Below, one piece after another: positions 16,662 to 25,141 of a stretch of DNA of 55,143 nucleotides. Position 1 is the stretch's first letter; each line of letters opens with the position of its first letter. The notes under the pieces were generated by a model, which saw only the letters and a program-made list of their open reading frames with translations, was not told where the DNA came from and did no database searches. Source of the stretch: Phormidium sp. FACHB-1136 (GTDB taxonomy: Bacteria > Cyanobacteriota > Cyanobacteriia > Phormidesmidales > Phormidesmidaceae); assembly GCF_014697375.1 (NCBI RefSeq), contig NZ_JACJRS010000035.1, positions 1-55,143 on the forward strand. The letters run 5' to 3'. The position numbers and the translations under genes are program-made.

Positions 16662-18959
16662 CTACCCCGACCGGGCATAGAAATCCACGGCGTAGTTCTT
16701 CACCTGGTTCACCACTAGCCCCATAATGGGTACCCGCGCCACCTGCATTCGTTCTAGGGTGCGGTTCAGGGCATCGGCAATGCGGCGACGACCGAGGGAG
16801 GTCACCAGGAGAACGCCGTTGGTCTTCGAGGCCACCAGGCTGACATCGGCCAGACCCATCAGGGGCGGCATGGTGTAAACCACCAAGTCAAAGTTTTTCT
16901 CCATGCGGGCCATCAGCTCTTTCATGCGCGACGACGACAGTAACCGAGTCGGATCCATAGACGGGGTACCCGAACTGATGGCAAACAAATTCGACTCCCA
17001 CGACAGCCGTTGGGTAATGTCGTTGAGGCTGGCCCGGTTGTTGATGTAGTCGCTCAGCCCCGGTTCGGCCTGGATGCCCAGCAGAGAACTCAGCCGAGTG
17101 CCTCCCCGGCGAAACTGGCCATCCACCAGCAGCACGCGCTTTTCCATGGCGGCGGCGGCCTGTACCAGGTGTACGGCCACGGTGGTCGATCCCTCACCGG
17201 GGAGGGCCGAGGTGACCACGAGGGATCGCAGGTCAAAGGGTTCTAGGTTAGCGTGCAAGGCCCGAAACGCCTCCAGAAAACCGTAGCTGTCGTATTCCAT
17301 CAGCCAGCGGTCGGCGGGGGATGGCGAATCGGAGGACGGATCGGATTTCGCGGATTTTGCCGAGGCGGGAGCCTGGGCATCTGTCTCGGCCAAGTCTAAC
17401 TGAGCCTGGTCAGCAGCCTTTTTCTCCAGCACATAGTCCTGCCAGTTGTTGAGTTTGGGGCTGATGATGCTCTTGAGCTGAGCTTTCAGGGCCTCTGCAT
17501 CGGCGGCTAGGGAGGTGGCGGCGGTCTCTGGCCGCAGGTCTACCACATGGGCTTCGGGCTGGGCATCCATTAGTTCGGGGTACAGGGGAATCACCCCCAG
17601 AACGGGCAGGGGCACCTTCCTTTTGATGTCGTCGAGGGTGTAGTAGGTGTTGGCCAGCTTTTCGATCAGGTAGCCCAGGGCCAACCCTAGGATGGATCCC
17701 ATGGCAAACCCCGTCATCAAGGCTTTGATCGGAGAGGTGCCCGGTTTACGGCGAGCGTCGGTGGGCGGGGTGATCAGTTCCCAGGGAATTTCGTTTTGGG
17801 AGGCCTGGATTTGTAGAATTTCCTTCGTTTCCTGGAAGCGGGTCAGGCTGTTGGAGGCCAGCAGTAGCTCCCGTTGCAGTTCTTGATAGTTGCGGGCCAC
17901 CCCCGGCACCGCCTGAATCTGGCTGTTTAGGGCCGCTTCGGTGGCTGCCAAATCCTGATCACGGGCAGAGATAGCCGCCATGCTGCTCATAACCTGGGCA
18001 ATCTGATCTTGAATCACCCGCTCGGCTTCTTCAAAGAGGAGGGGGGCCAGGTTTTCCTGCTGCCGCTGGATGAGCTGAATGGTGGGGCTGTTGGGGCCAA
18101 AGCGGGCCGACTCGATGGCGAGTTGTTGGCGCAGCACTTGGTATTCCTGGCGCAGGGTTTCGTAGGCCGCAGACTGGCGCAGGGTGGCCGAGGCGCTGGC
18201 CTGATCGAGGAGCGCGTTGTACTGGGACTCTAGGGCAATGTATTCATCCCGCAAGGCCTGTCGGGCACTGGTGATGCCTGAGGTGCGGTCGAACAGTTCG
18301 GCAGCGAAGTCGTCGGGTTCTAGGAACTGGTAGGTTTGTTGCAGGTTCTGGATCTGTTGCTGTAAACCGTTGACCTGCTCCTGAATGCGGGGAATGCGCT
18401 CATCCACAAAGGCGATGCCCTGCAACAGTTGCGACCGCTGGGAGTCCAGACTGTACTCCAGGTACCCCTGGGCAACAACCTCCAGCAGCGCCTTCACCCG
18501 ATCCGGGTTGCTGTGGGTGTACTTTACCTCCAGAATTTTGGTTTCCCCTAGGCGATAGACCGAAAGCTTGCCAATCACGCCGCCATAACTCACGTCAGGA
18601 TAGCGATCCGTCGCCTGCGCCAGAATCGGCTCAAGCACCTCGGGGCTGAGCAGCACCTCGATTTGGGTGGTGTAGTCTAACTCCTGTTTGGTGCCGCCCT
18701 GTTGGCTATCCGTTAGGCGGGAGAGATTTTTTTGATCCCTCACCGGCTCCACCAGCAGGCGAAAGCTGCTCTGATAGACGGGCACTACCTGGGCATTCTG
18801 AACCACCGAAATCGCTCCCATGGTCAATCCTAGGGTCAGCATCAGCCAGAGTTTGCGGCGCACCACGCCCAGCACCGTGCTCATCAGGCCAGAGTCGGTG
18901 CCAGACGTAGACGGTATCGGGAAGGGGTTTTGGGTCGTAACGTCTAGATCGTGAGTCAT
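16662..18959 (-). CDS. Wzc/GumC-type polysaccharide co-polymerase with degenerate BY-kinase domain
   Basis: 765 residues. First membrane helix near 35-55, Wzz domain, long periplasmic coiled coil about 170-380 (QQQIQNLQQTYQFLEPDDF), Pro-rich second helix near 405-430 (GTSPIKALMTGFAMGSILG), then a cytoplasmic ATPase-like domain about 560-760. In the ATPase the P-loop reads LPGEGSTT (588-593), lacking the Lys of GEGKS/TT; the A' motif reads LLVDGQFRR rather than LLVDxDxR; the Walker B position reads VVYTMPP (Tyr 695) where kinases have an Asp in IIDTPP. The tail has only two tyrosines. I infer that chain-length control and export gating are retained but autokinase activity is lost. It lies 29 bp downstream of the Wza-like gene. 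Confidence 0.9.
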   Translation of the reverse strand: MTHDLDVTTQNPFPIPSTSGTDSGLMSTVLGVVRRKLWLMLTLGLTMGAISVVQNAQVVPVYQSSFRLLVEPVRDQKNLSRLTDSQQGGTKQELDYTTQIEVLLSPEVLEPILAQATDRYPDVSYGGVIGKLSVYRLGETKILEVKYTHSNPDRVKALLEVVAQGYLEYSLDSQRSQLLQGIAFVDERIPRIQEQVNGLQQQIQNLQQTYQFLEPDDFAAELFDRTSGITSARQALRDEYIALESQYNALLDQASASATLRQSAAYETLRQEYQVLRQQLAIESARFGPNSPTIQLIQRQQENLAPLLFEEAERVIQDQIAQVMSSMAAISARDQDLAATEAALNSQIQAVPGVARNYQELQRELLLASNSLTRFQETKEILQIQASQNEIPWELITPPTDARRKPGTSPIKALMTGFAMGSILGLALGYLIEKLANTYYTLDDIKRKVPLPVLGVIPLYPELMDAQPEAHVVDLRPETAATSLAADAEALKAQLKSIISPKLNNWQDYVLEKKAADQAQLDLAETDAQAPASAKSAKSDPSSDSPSPADRWLMEYDSYGFLEAFRALHANLEPFDLRSLVVTSALPGEGSTTVAVHLVQAAAAMEKRVLLVDGQFRRGGTRLSSLLGIQAEPGLSDYINNRASLNDITQRLSWESNLFAISSGTPSMDPTRLLSSSRMKELMARMEKNFDLVVYTMPPLMGLADVSLVASKTNGVLLVTSLGRRRIADALNRTLERMQVARVPIMGLVVNQVKNYAVDFYARSG

Positions 18960-18988
18960 GGTAGATGGGGAGACACCCAGGGGTTGGC

Positions 18989-20170
18989 TTAGCGAAGCAG
19001 CAAAAACGGCAGGAACAGGTTAAACAGGGAAGACGCCCCACTCAGGGGTTGCAGTACCGTGCCGATGGAGTCGCTTAGGGAGGCTGACCAGTTGCGCCCC
19101 ACCAAAATCACATCCCGGTCTTGCAGGAGGGGATTGGTTTCGTCGTTGATGGCGCTAGCGAAGTCTACGGGTAGGGTGCGCTGGGTCACGGTGCCATCGG
19201 GGTTGAGGCGTAGGAGCTGCACATCCACCCGTCGGGAGCGGTTGGTAAAGTTTCCGGCTAACAGCAGGGCTTCCGAGAGCGCGGTATCGGGGGGAACTTC
19301 CATCACCCCAGGGCTGGCAATTTCGCCCACCAGATTGACCCGAATCCTGCCCGACGAAAAGGTAGACCGAGCCATTTCCCGCGAGTCGGCAATGGCAATG
19401 GGGTCTGCCCTCGGCACCACAATCGTGTCGCCATCCCGCAGGGAAATATTCTGATTGCGGTCTCCCTGGGTCAGCACATCCCACAGGCTAACGGTGAGGG
19501 TTTCCTGTTGGCGATTGTTGGGGCTGACTCGGCGCACCTGAATCGAGCGTAGGTCGGTGTGCTGGGTAATGCCCCCCGCCGCATCCAACGCAATGGCGAC
19601 GGTCGGTAGCTTGCCCTGATCCGGGGAGAGGGCATAGGTGCCGGGACGGGTGACTTCCCCAATCACTGCAATCCGCAGAGGGCTGATCTGAGACAGGGTA
19701 ACGGTAATGCGGGGTGCCACCAGAATTTCGGCGGTGGTGTAGGCCTCGGTAATGGCCTGCTCCACTTCGGTCAGGGTTTTGCCCCAGGCCTCCACCCGCC
19801 CCAGCACGGGCAAGTTCAGCGATCCATCGGGCATGACCTGGAAGGTGCCGCTGTAGTCGGGCACATTGGCGACAATCATGTAAATGATGTCGCCCACCGT
19901 TAGGCGGTAGTCGTCGAGGGGATAGACGAGCGGGCCATCCAGTGCCGTCGGTTCCGTCGGTTCCAGGGGCCGTAGGGATGGCATCCGGTTCGGCAAGGTG
20001 TCGTCCGGGTAGAGGGGCTGACTCTGGGCGGTGGCTTCGCCCATGGTGAGGGCTTGGGCGGGAAGGGTGAAGCCGCAACAGACGATGAATGACCCCCATA
20101 GCGGTAGACCCCATCGACGTAGCGAGATTGGGTAGAAAGTTGAACCGTGGCAAGGCAGCATGGCGGTCAT
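18989..20170 (-). CDS. Wza-type polysaccharide export protein (SLBB domains)
   Basis: 393 residues from the ATG at 20168-20170; the frame is open 93 codons further upstream but that part crosses a repeat and is not protein-like. An N-terminal hydrophobic segment with FTLPAQA suggests a signal peptide. The Poly_export domain begins at YRLTVGDIIYMIVANVPDYS and FQVMPDGSLNLPVLGRV, followed by two SLBB domains (LRIAVIGEVTRPGTYALSPD and IRVNLVGEIASPGVMEVPPD). The C-terminus ends in a hydrophobic segment (SSLFNLFLPFLLLR). It forms the outer-membrane/periplasmic conduit with the Wzc-like protein. First gene of the minus-strand operon, divergent from the ABC exporter. Confidence 0.9.
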   Translation of the reverse strand: MTAMLPCHGSTFYPISLRRWGLPLWGSFIVCCGFTLPAQALTMGEATAQSQPLYPDDTLPNRMPSLRPLEPTEPTALDGPLVYPLDDYRLTVGDIIYMIVANVPDYSGTFQVMPDGSLNLPVLGRVEAWGKTLTEVEQAITEAYTTAEILVAPRITVTLSQISPLRIAVIGEVTRPGTYALSPDQGKLPTVAIALDAAGGITQHTDLRSIQVRRVSPNNRQQETLTVSLWDVLTQGDRNQNISLRDGDTIVVPRADPIAIADSREMARSTFSSGRIRVNLVGEIASPGVMEVPPDTALSEALLLAGNFTNRSRRVDVQLLRLNPDGTVTQRTLPVDFASAINDETNPLLQDRDVILVGRNWSASLSDSIGTVLQPLSGASSLFNLFLPFLLLR

Positions 20171-20459
20171 GGTGAGATCCCTGAACGTAGCGAGGTGGGG
20201 GTGGTGGGCAGTGCCCACCCTACGGTGAGCCGAATTTCTCACATCTGTTTTGCAGATTGGGCCTGTTTCTTTCTTCCTAGGGGGGGGACGGAATCCGCTT
20301 AAAGGTGAGGCTGAAACCTTGAGAATTATGGAACTTCCGTGGATCTGCGTAGGCAATTTTGCTGAGGAGTCAGGGTTTTTGAAGATGGACGGGAGCGTAG
20401 ACGTGATCGCAATCATGCCCCCGCCACCGTAGGAACAGAGTCCTCTCAAGGCCCTTGCT
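20171..20459. promoter_or_regulatory. Divergent intergenic region between Wza-like and Wzm-like genes
   Basis: 289 bp separating two diverging polysaccharide operons. It carries one copy of the palindromic repeat (20203-20223) and, 55 bp before the permease ATG, a 34-nt box at 20405-20438 that recurs with four differences at 33498-33531. The box begins GATCGCAATCATGCCCCCG and ends in ACAG. No textbook -35/-10 pair is obvious. The shared box is the best candidate regulatory site of the locus. Confidence 0.55.
20203..20223. repeat. Dispersed palindromic repeat, copy 1
   Basis: Contains the perfect palindrome GTGGGCAGTGCCCAC followed by CCTAC. Same unit as at 21354, 26011, 26048, 30375 and 34212. 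It lies in the leader of the Wza-like gene. Confidence 0.85.
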
Positions 20460-21290
20460 ATGCCCTACCCATCCGCCGAACTTGTGATCACCGCCGGACG
20501 CGCCCAGCGCCAGTACTGGCGAGATCTCTGGCGCTACCGGGAGCTGTTTTACTTTCTGGCCTGGCGCGATATTTTGGTGCGCTACAAGCAAACCGCCATC
20601 GGCATTATTTGGGCCTTGATTCGCCCCTTTTTAACCATGGTGGTGTTTACCGTGGTGTTTGGCAAAATTGCCCAGCTTCCCTCCGATGGGGTGCCCTACC
20701 CAATCCTGGTGTTTGCCGGAATGCTGCCCTGGCAGTTCTTTGCCAATGCCCTATCGGAATGCAGCAATAGCCTAATTTCTAACTCCAACCTGATTTCAAA
20801 GGTGTACTTTCCCCGCCTGGTCATCCCCACCAGTGCCGTCATTGTCAGCCTGGTGGATTTCTTCATCTCCGGCTTCATTCTGCTGGGGCTAATGGTGGCC
20901 TATCACTTTGTGCCCAGTTGGCGCATCATCACCCTGCCCTTCTTCATTGCCATTGCCTTCGCCGCCGCCATGGGAGTCGGGCTGTTGCTTGCCACCCTGA
21001 ATGTCAAATATCGCGACTTCCGCTACGTGGTGCCCTTCATTTTGCAGTTTGGCCTCTATATTTCCCCGGTCGGCTTCAGTAGTGCCGTTGTTCCGGCCCA
21101 GTGGCGCTGGCTCTATTCCCTCAACCCCATGGCCGGAGTGATTGACGGCTTCCGCTGGGCCATCCTCGGCGGCGAATCTCAGCTCTACCTACCGGGCTTC
21201 CTGGTGTCGGTCGGCCTGGTGGTGTTCTTCCTCTGGTACGGCATTCGGTACTTCCGGGCCTACGAACGCACCTTTGCCGATGTGATTTAG
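20460..21290 (+). CDS. Wzm-type ABC transporter permease for polysaccharide export
   Basis: 276 residues. Cytoplasmic N-terminus with YRELFYFLAWRDILVRYKQT, the amphipathic entry helix of ABC2 exporters, then six membrane helices (IGIIWALIRPFLTMVVFTVV, LVFAGMLPWQFFANALSECS, FFISGFILLGLMVAYHF and others). The conserved PVGFSSAVVPAQWRWLYSLN and NPMAGVIDGFRWAILG segments near the C-terminus are typical of O-antigen/teichoic-acid export permeases. With the Wzt-like ATPase 167 bp downstream it forms an exporter of lipid-linked polymer. First gene of the plus-strand operon; the 34-nt box ends 21 bp upstream of its ATG. Confidence 0.93.
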   Translation: MPYPSAELVITAGRAQRQYWRDLWRYRELFYFLAWRDILVRYKQTAIGIIWALIRPFLTMVVFTVVFGKIAQLPSDGVPYPILVFAGMLPWQFFANALSECSNSLISNSNLISKVYFPRLVIPTSAVIVSLVDFFISGFILLGLMVAYHFVPSWRIITLPFFIAIAFAAAMGVGLLLATLNVKYRDFRYVVPFILQFGLYISPVGFSSAVVPAQWRWLYSLNPMAGVIDGFRWAILGGESQLYLPGFLVSVGLVVFFLWYGIRYFRAYERTFADVI

Positions 21291-21353
21291 CCGTGGATTT
21301 TGACTCTCCCAGCGCCATGATTTGAGGTTCTCCCAGGGTCATGATTCAAAGCT

Positions 21354-21374
21354 GGTGGGCAGTGCCCACCCTAC
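21354..21374. repeat. Dispersed palindromic repeat, copy 2
   Basis: GTGGGCAGTGCCCAC core plus CCTAC, between the permease and ATPase genes. It is followed directly by the octamer tandem array. Confidence 0.85.
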
Positions 21375-21378
21375 AGAT

Positions 21379-21453
21379 CCCCACTCCCCACTCCCCACTC
21401 CCCACTCCCCACTCCCCACTCCCCACTTCCCACTCCCCACTCCCCACTCCCCC
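21379..21453. repeat. Tandem octamer array (CCCCACTC units)
   Basis: About nine head-to-tail units of CCCCACTC, one with a CACTTCCC variant, ending 4 bp before the ATG of the Wzt-like gene. It occupies the whole position where a ribosome-binding site would be and contains no purine-rich SD. Slippage-prone low-complexity DNA; the frame through it is open (repeats of TPHSPLP) but that extension is not protein-like. Confidence 0.85.
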
Positions 21454-21457
21454 CAAA

Positions 21458-22714
21458 ATGACTCACCCCATCATCACCGCCGAAAGTCTCGGTAAATACT
21501 ACAAACTCGGTCGCAGCCCCGAAAGGTATCAGTCCCTACGGGATACCCTGGCCAGTCAGTTGCGGCACATGCGGCGGGGGCTCACTCGGCGGCGACGGGT
21601 GGCCCCATCCTTGGAGGACGGCTTTTGGGCCTTGAATGATGTCAGCTTTTCGGTTAACCAGGGAGATCGCCTCGGCATTATTGGCCATAACGGGGCAGGA
21701 AAATCGACGTTACTAAAAATTCTCAGCCGCATTACCGAACCCACCACCGGACGCATTGGCCTCCGAGGTAGAGTCGCCAGTCTGCTAGAAGTGGGCACCG
21801 GATTCCATCCTGAATTGTCGGGGCGAGAAAATATCTTCCTGAACGGTGCAATTTTGGGCATGGGGAAGGTCGAAATTCATCGCAAGTTTGACGAAATTGT
21901 TGCCTTTGCAGAGGTGGAAAAGTTCTTAGATACCCCTGTTAAGCGGTATTCTTCGGGAATGTATGTGCGGTTAGCGTTTGCCGTTGCGGCCCATTTAGAA
22001 CCGGAAATCTTGATTGTCGATGAGGTGCTTGCCGTGGGAGATACGGCCTTTCAAAAAAAATGCCTGGGCAAAATGGAAGCCGTCGGTAAAGAAGGTCGCA
22101 CCGTCCTATTTGTTAGTCACAATATGGGGGTGATTCAGGCTCTGTGCAATCGCGGCATTGTCCTAAAAAAGGGTCAGGTTGTTCTGGATGACTCGGCCCA
22201 AAAAGCGGTCAGCACCTACCTCTCAAACCTAGAAACCGCTGTTTCCCAAGATTTGGCTGAGCGTCAAGATCGAAGGGGAATCGGAAACATCAGGCTACAG
22301 AAAATTGAAGCCTATACTGCCGACGAATATCAATCTTCCACCCTGGCCACTGGGCGTCCCGTGAGATTCATTTTTTCCCTGAACCGTCCGACGGCAGGGG
22401 TCTCCTGCATTTTCACCTTGTATGACCAATATGGCAATGCCGTGGTGAATTTCAATAGCTCAATCCACAGCCAAGCCGACCAAATTAAAGATAATTTGCA
22501 CAACCAAATCGTTTGTGAGTGCGACACCTTAACCCTGATGCCCGGTCGTTATCGGATGAATGTGGCCATCTTCAAGGCCAAGGAACTCGAAGACTATCTA
22601 GAAGCCGCCGCCATGATTGATGTGAAAGATGGCGAGATTCAGGGTCGGCCTGTACTATCGGGCATTCAACCCGGTCATCTGGCCATTCCGCATCGCTGGT
22701 TAATGCCTGCCTAG
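21458..22714 (+). CDS. Wzt-type ABC transporter ATPase with C-terminal glycan-binding domain
   Basis: 418 residues from the ATG at 21458. The nucleotide-binding domain (about 1-250) has Walker A IGHNGAGKSTLLKIL, signature region YSSGMYVRLAFAVAAHL and Walker B ILIVDEVLAVGD. Residues about 275-418 form a beta-rich domain (RPVRFIFSLNRPTAGVSCIF, TLTLMPGRYRMNVAIFKAKE) equivalent to the O-antigen-recognition domain of Wzt proteins that read a capped chain end. Such domains occur with polymers whose length is set by terminal modification. Partner of the permease at 20460. The stop overlaps a possible GTG of the next gene by 1 nt. Confidence 0.93.
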   Translation: MTHPIITAESLGKYYKLGRSPERYQSLRDTLASQLRHMRRGLTRRRRVAPSLEDGFWALNDVSFSVNQGDRLGIIGHNGAGKSTLLKILSRITEPTTGRIGLRGRVASLLEVGTGFHPELSGRENIFLNGAILGMGKVEIHRKFDEIVAFAEVEKFLDTPVKRYSSGMYVRLAFAVAAHLEPEILIVDEVLAVGDTAFQKKCLGKMEAVGKEGRTVLFVSHNMGVIQALCNRGIVLKKGQVVLDDSAQKAVSTYLSNLETAVSQDLAERQDRRGIGNIRLQKIEAYTADEYQSSTLATGRPVRFIFSLNRPTAGVSCIFTLYDQYGNAVVNFNSSIHSQADQIKDNLHNQIVCECDTLTLMPGRYRMNVAIFKAKELEDYLEAAAMIDVKDGEIQGRPVLSGIQPGHLAIPHRWLMPA

Positions 22715-22752
22715 TGTCATTTCTGAAGATCCAAACGAAAGAAAAATTAGCC

Positions 22753-23784
22753 ATGAAAACATGTTTATACAGCCCTGGCTTGGCCGACCACCAGGGAAAC
22801 CCCAGTGCCAACTTAGGAGACCTGATCATTCAGGAAGCGGTGGTTCGAGAAATCAACACCCTCTTCAATAGCCCAGAAATTCTGAAGCTACCCTCCCATA
22901 TTTTTCCCAAACCAGACCATATTGCGGCGGCTCGTCACTGCCAGCTTGCTTTAGTGGGGGGCAGCAATTTGCTAGAGTCCCGCATGAATGAACATAAAAA
23001 ATGGAAAGTGTCTCTGCGGCAGCAAATCTTTCTGGCCAAGCCCGTTCTGCTTGGGGTGGGTTGGCGGGTGTATCAAGACGCCCCCAATATCTATACCCGT
23101 TGCTTTTTACAGTTGGTGCTGTCAAAACGTTGGCAGCATTCCGTCAGGGATAGTTTTACCCTAAAGCAGCTCCAGGCGGCGGGAATTAAGAACGTTATCA
23201 ACACGGGATGTCCCACCATGTGGCCATTGCTGGAGTTTGATCTGAGCCAGATTCCCTGTCAACGGGCCAACACAGCCCTGGTTATGATCACTGACTATGC
23301 CAAAGATCCTTTAGCGGATCGACAATTACTCGACCATTTAAGTCGTGAGTATCAACGGGTCATTGCATGGCCTCAGGGTGAGCAAGATCAAGCCTATCTC
23401 CGACAGCTCATGGCAGGGTTACCTAATAATTTTGAACTGCTTGAACACTCGTTCGAGGCATTCCAGTCTCTCCTACGATCTGACCGCCAGTTTGACTATA
23501 TTGGGACTCGTCTCCATGGAGGGATTAAATGTTTGCTGTCTGGACGACGTTCCTTAGTGATCGAAATTGACAATCGCGCCAGGGAAATTGCCAAAGATAC
23601 TGGTTTAACCACCCTTGAACGGGGTGACTTTGCAGGGTTATCGCGATGGATTAAGGGCTCTCCTATCCCTCAGATCACCTTACCAAAAGACAATATTTTA
23701 GCTTGGCGGGCTCAGTTCAAACAACTCCCCAGCCCCCGTACCATCCTAGAAACGGACAATCTAGGTCAGGTGGCCCAAGCTTAA
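22753..23784 (+). CDS. Polysaccharide pyruvyl transferase-like protein
   Basis: 343 residues from the ATG at 22753 (a GTG at 22714 would add 13 residues). Sequence landmarks: ANLGDLIIQEAVVREI near the N-terminus, the GGSNLLESR loop, VLLGVGWRVYQD, a central SVRDSFTLKQLQAAGI matching the SxRDxxS/T motif of the family, and a late YIGTRLHGGIKCLLSGRRSL matching the conserved RxHG signature. The family transfers pyruvate from PEP to sugars as ketals, adding negative charge. Polymer pyruvylation is an inference from family and location. Divergent from well-studied CsaB/GumL enzymes. Confidence 0.8.
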   Translation: MKTCLYSPGLADHQGNPSANLGDLIIQEAVVREINTLFNSPEILKLPSHIFPKPDHIAAARHCQLALVGGSNLLESRMNEHKKWKVSLRQQIFLAKPVLLGVGWRVYQDAPNIYTRCFLQLVLSKRWQHSVRDSFTLKQLQAAGIKNVINTGCPTMWPLLEFDLSQIPCQRANTALVMITDYAKDPLADRQLLDHLSREYQRVIAWPQGEQDQAYLRQLMAGLPNNFELLEHSFEAFQSLLRSDRQFDYIGTRLHGGIKCLLSGRRSLVIEIDNRAREIAKDTGLTTLERGDFAGLSRWIKGSPIPQITLPKDNILAWRAQFKQLPSPRTILETDNLGQVAQA

Positions 23785-23837
23785 GAAATGTCATCGGTCA
23801 GGGTATTTCTCACGACACCCAGACGGGTGCCAACCCC

Positions 23838-25115
23838 ATGAAAATTGCCTTTGTTAGTTACGAATATCCCCCCGATACAGCCGTTGGGGGCATTGCCACC
23901 TACACCCTGCAAATCGCCCAGCTCATGCAGCAGCGAGGCCATCAGGTGGAGGTATTTACGGGCAGTAACCATCGGCAAGGAGCCGTTTTAGAGCACAACA
24001 TTCTGGTGCATCGCGTACGTTGCCAAAACCGGGCTGCCTTTGTGGCCGCCGTGGCCCCGGTGTTTGCGGAACGCCATCGAGAGGCCCAGTTTGAGGTGGT
24101 CGAAAGTCCTGAAATTGGGGCCGAATCCCAGGGCATTACGGCGTTGGTGCCGGAGGTGCCCCTGGTGGTGAAACTCCACACGCCCACCTATTTAATTCGG
24201 CAGGTGAATTACCTGCCGCCCACTGTGGGAATGCAGATGCGGCGAGTGGGGGGGGCCTTGCGACGGGGGCAGGTGCCCTCGCTGTTGTCGAGGCCCGACT
24301 ATGATCCAGAAACCGACCCAGAACGGGCACAAACCCTCAAGGCCGATCTCATTACCACGCCCTCCCAGGCGTTGGGCCAAGCCTTGACACAGACCTGGCA
24401 GCTTGACCCCGACCGCATTCGCGTGGTGCCCAACCCCTACCTGCCAACCCCGGATCTGCTGGATATTCCCGTGGACACCCAGACGAATCGAGTCACCTTT
24501 ATCGGTCGTCTGGAGGTGCGTAAGGGGGTGTTAGAACTGGCGGTGGCCATCCCCCAAATTCTGCGCCATCATCCCAAGACGCAGTTTCGCTTTGTCGGTG
24601 CGGCTTGGCCTTCTCCGGTGCCCGGTTTAGATATGGAGCAGTATCTTCTCCAGCGGCTCCATCGCCATCGGGGGCAGCTTGAATTTACCGGGGCCGTCCC
24701 CCTGACCGCGATTCCCCCATTGCTGGCCGAAACCGATATCTGCGTCTTTCCGAGCCGCTGGGAAAACTTTCCTGGGGTGTGCCTAGAGGCGATGGCCGCC
24801 GCCCGTGGCATTGTCGGCAGCACCGCCGGGGGCATGGTGGAAATGCTGGATCACGGGGCTGTAGGGCGGTTGGTCAACCCCCAAAACCCCCAGGCCATTG
24901 CGGCGGCGATGGGCGAGTTGTTGCACGATCCTACCCTGCGTATGCGCCTTGGCCACGCCGCCCGTGAACGCATCCTCACCCGCTACAACCTAGCCACGAT
25001 TGGGCAACTACAGGAACAAATCTACCGCGAGGCCATAGAGCGCCATCCCCAACGGCAGGGCCACAAGACAGACATTCCCGCAGGCGTGATCGCAAACGTT
25101 CCCACCCCACACTGA
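23838..25115 (+). CDS. Family 4 glycosyltransferase
   Basis: 425 residues from the ATG at 23838 that starts MKIAFVSYEYPPDTAVGGIA; the open frame extends 45 codons upstream over the previous gene. GT-B landmarks: VGGIATYTLQIAQLMQQRGH, VVPNPYLP, VTFIGRLEVRKGVLELAVAI, and the EX7E region RWENFPGVCLEAMAAARGIV followed by GGMVEML. Retaining transferase, cytoplasmic. The 53-bp gap to the upstream gene shows no terminator, so it is probably in the same operon. Confidence 0.92.
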   Translation: MKIAFVSYEYPPDTAVGGIATYTLQIAQLMQQRGHQVEVFTGSNHRQGAVLEHNILVHRVRCQNRAAFVAAVAPVFAERHREAQFEVVESPEIGAESQGITALVPEVPLVVKLHTPTYLIRQVNYLPPTVGMQMRRVGGALRRGQVPSLLSRPDYDPETDPERAQTLKADLITTPSQALGQALTQTWQLDPDRIRVVPNPYLPTPDLLDIPVDTQTNRVTFIGRLEVRKGVLELAVAIPQILRHHPKTQFRFVGAAWPSPVPGLDMEQYLLQRLHRHRGQLEFTGAVPLTAIPPLLAETDICVFPSRWENFPGVCLEAMAAARGIVGSTAGGMVEMLDHGAVGRLVNPQNPQAIAAAMGELLHDPTLRMRLGHAARERILTRYNLATIGQLQEQIYREAIERHPQRQGHKTDIPAGVIANVPTPH

Positions 25116-25141
25116 AGCTAAGGTTTTTAGGGCTTCTCCCC

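Noticed and set aside
21379-21453. CRISPR-like array
   Set aside because: The units are contiguous 8-mers without spacers, so this is a simple tandem repeat.
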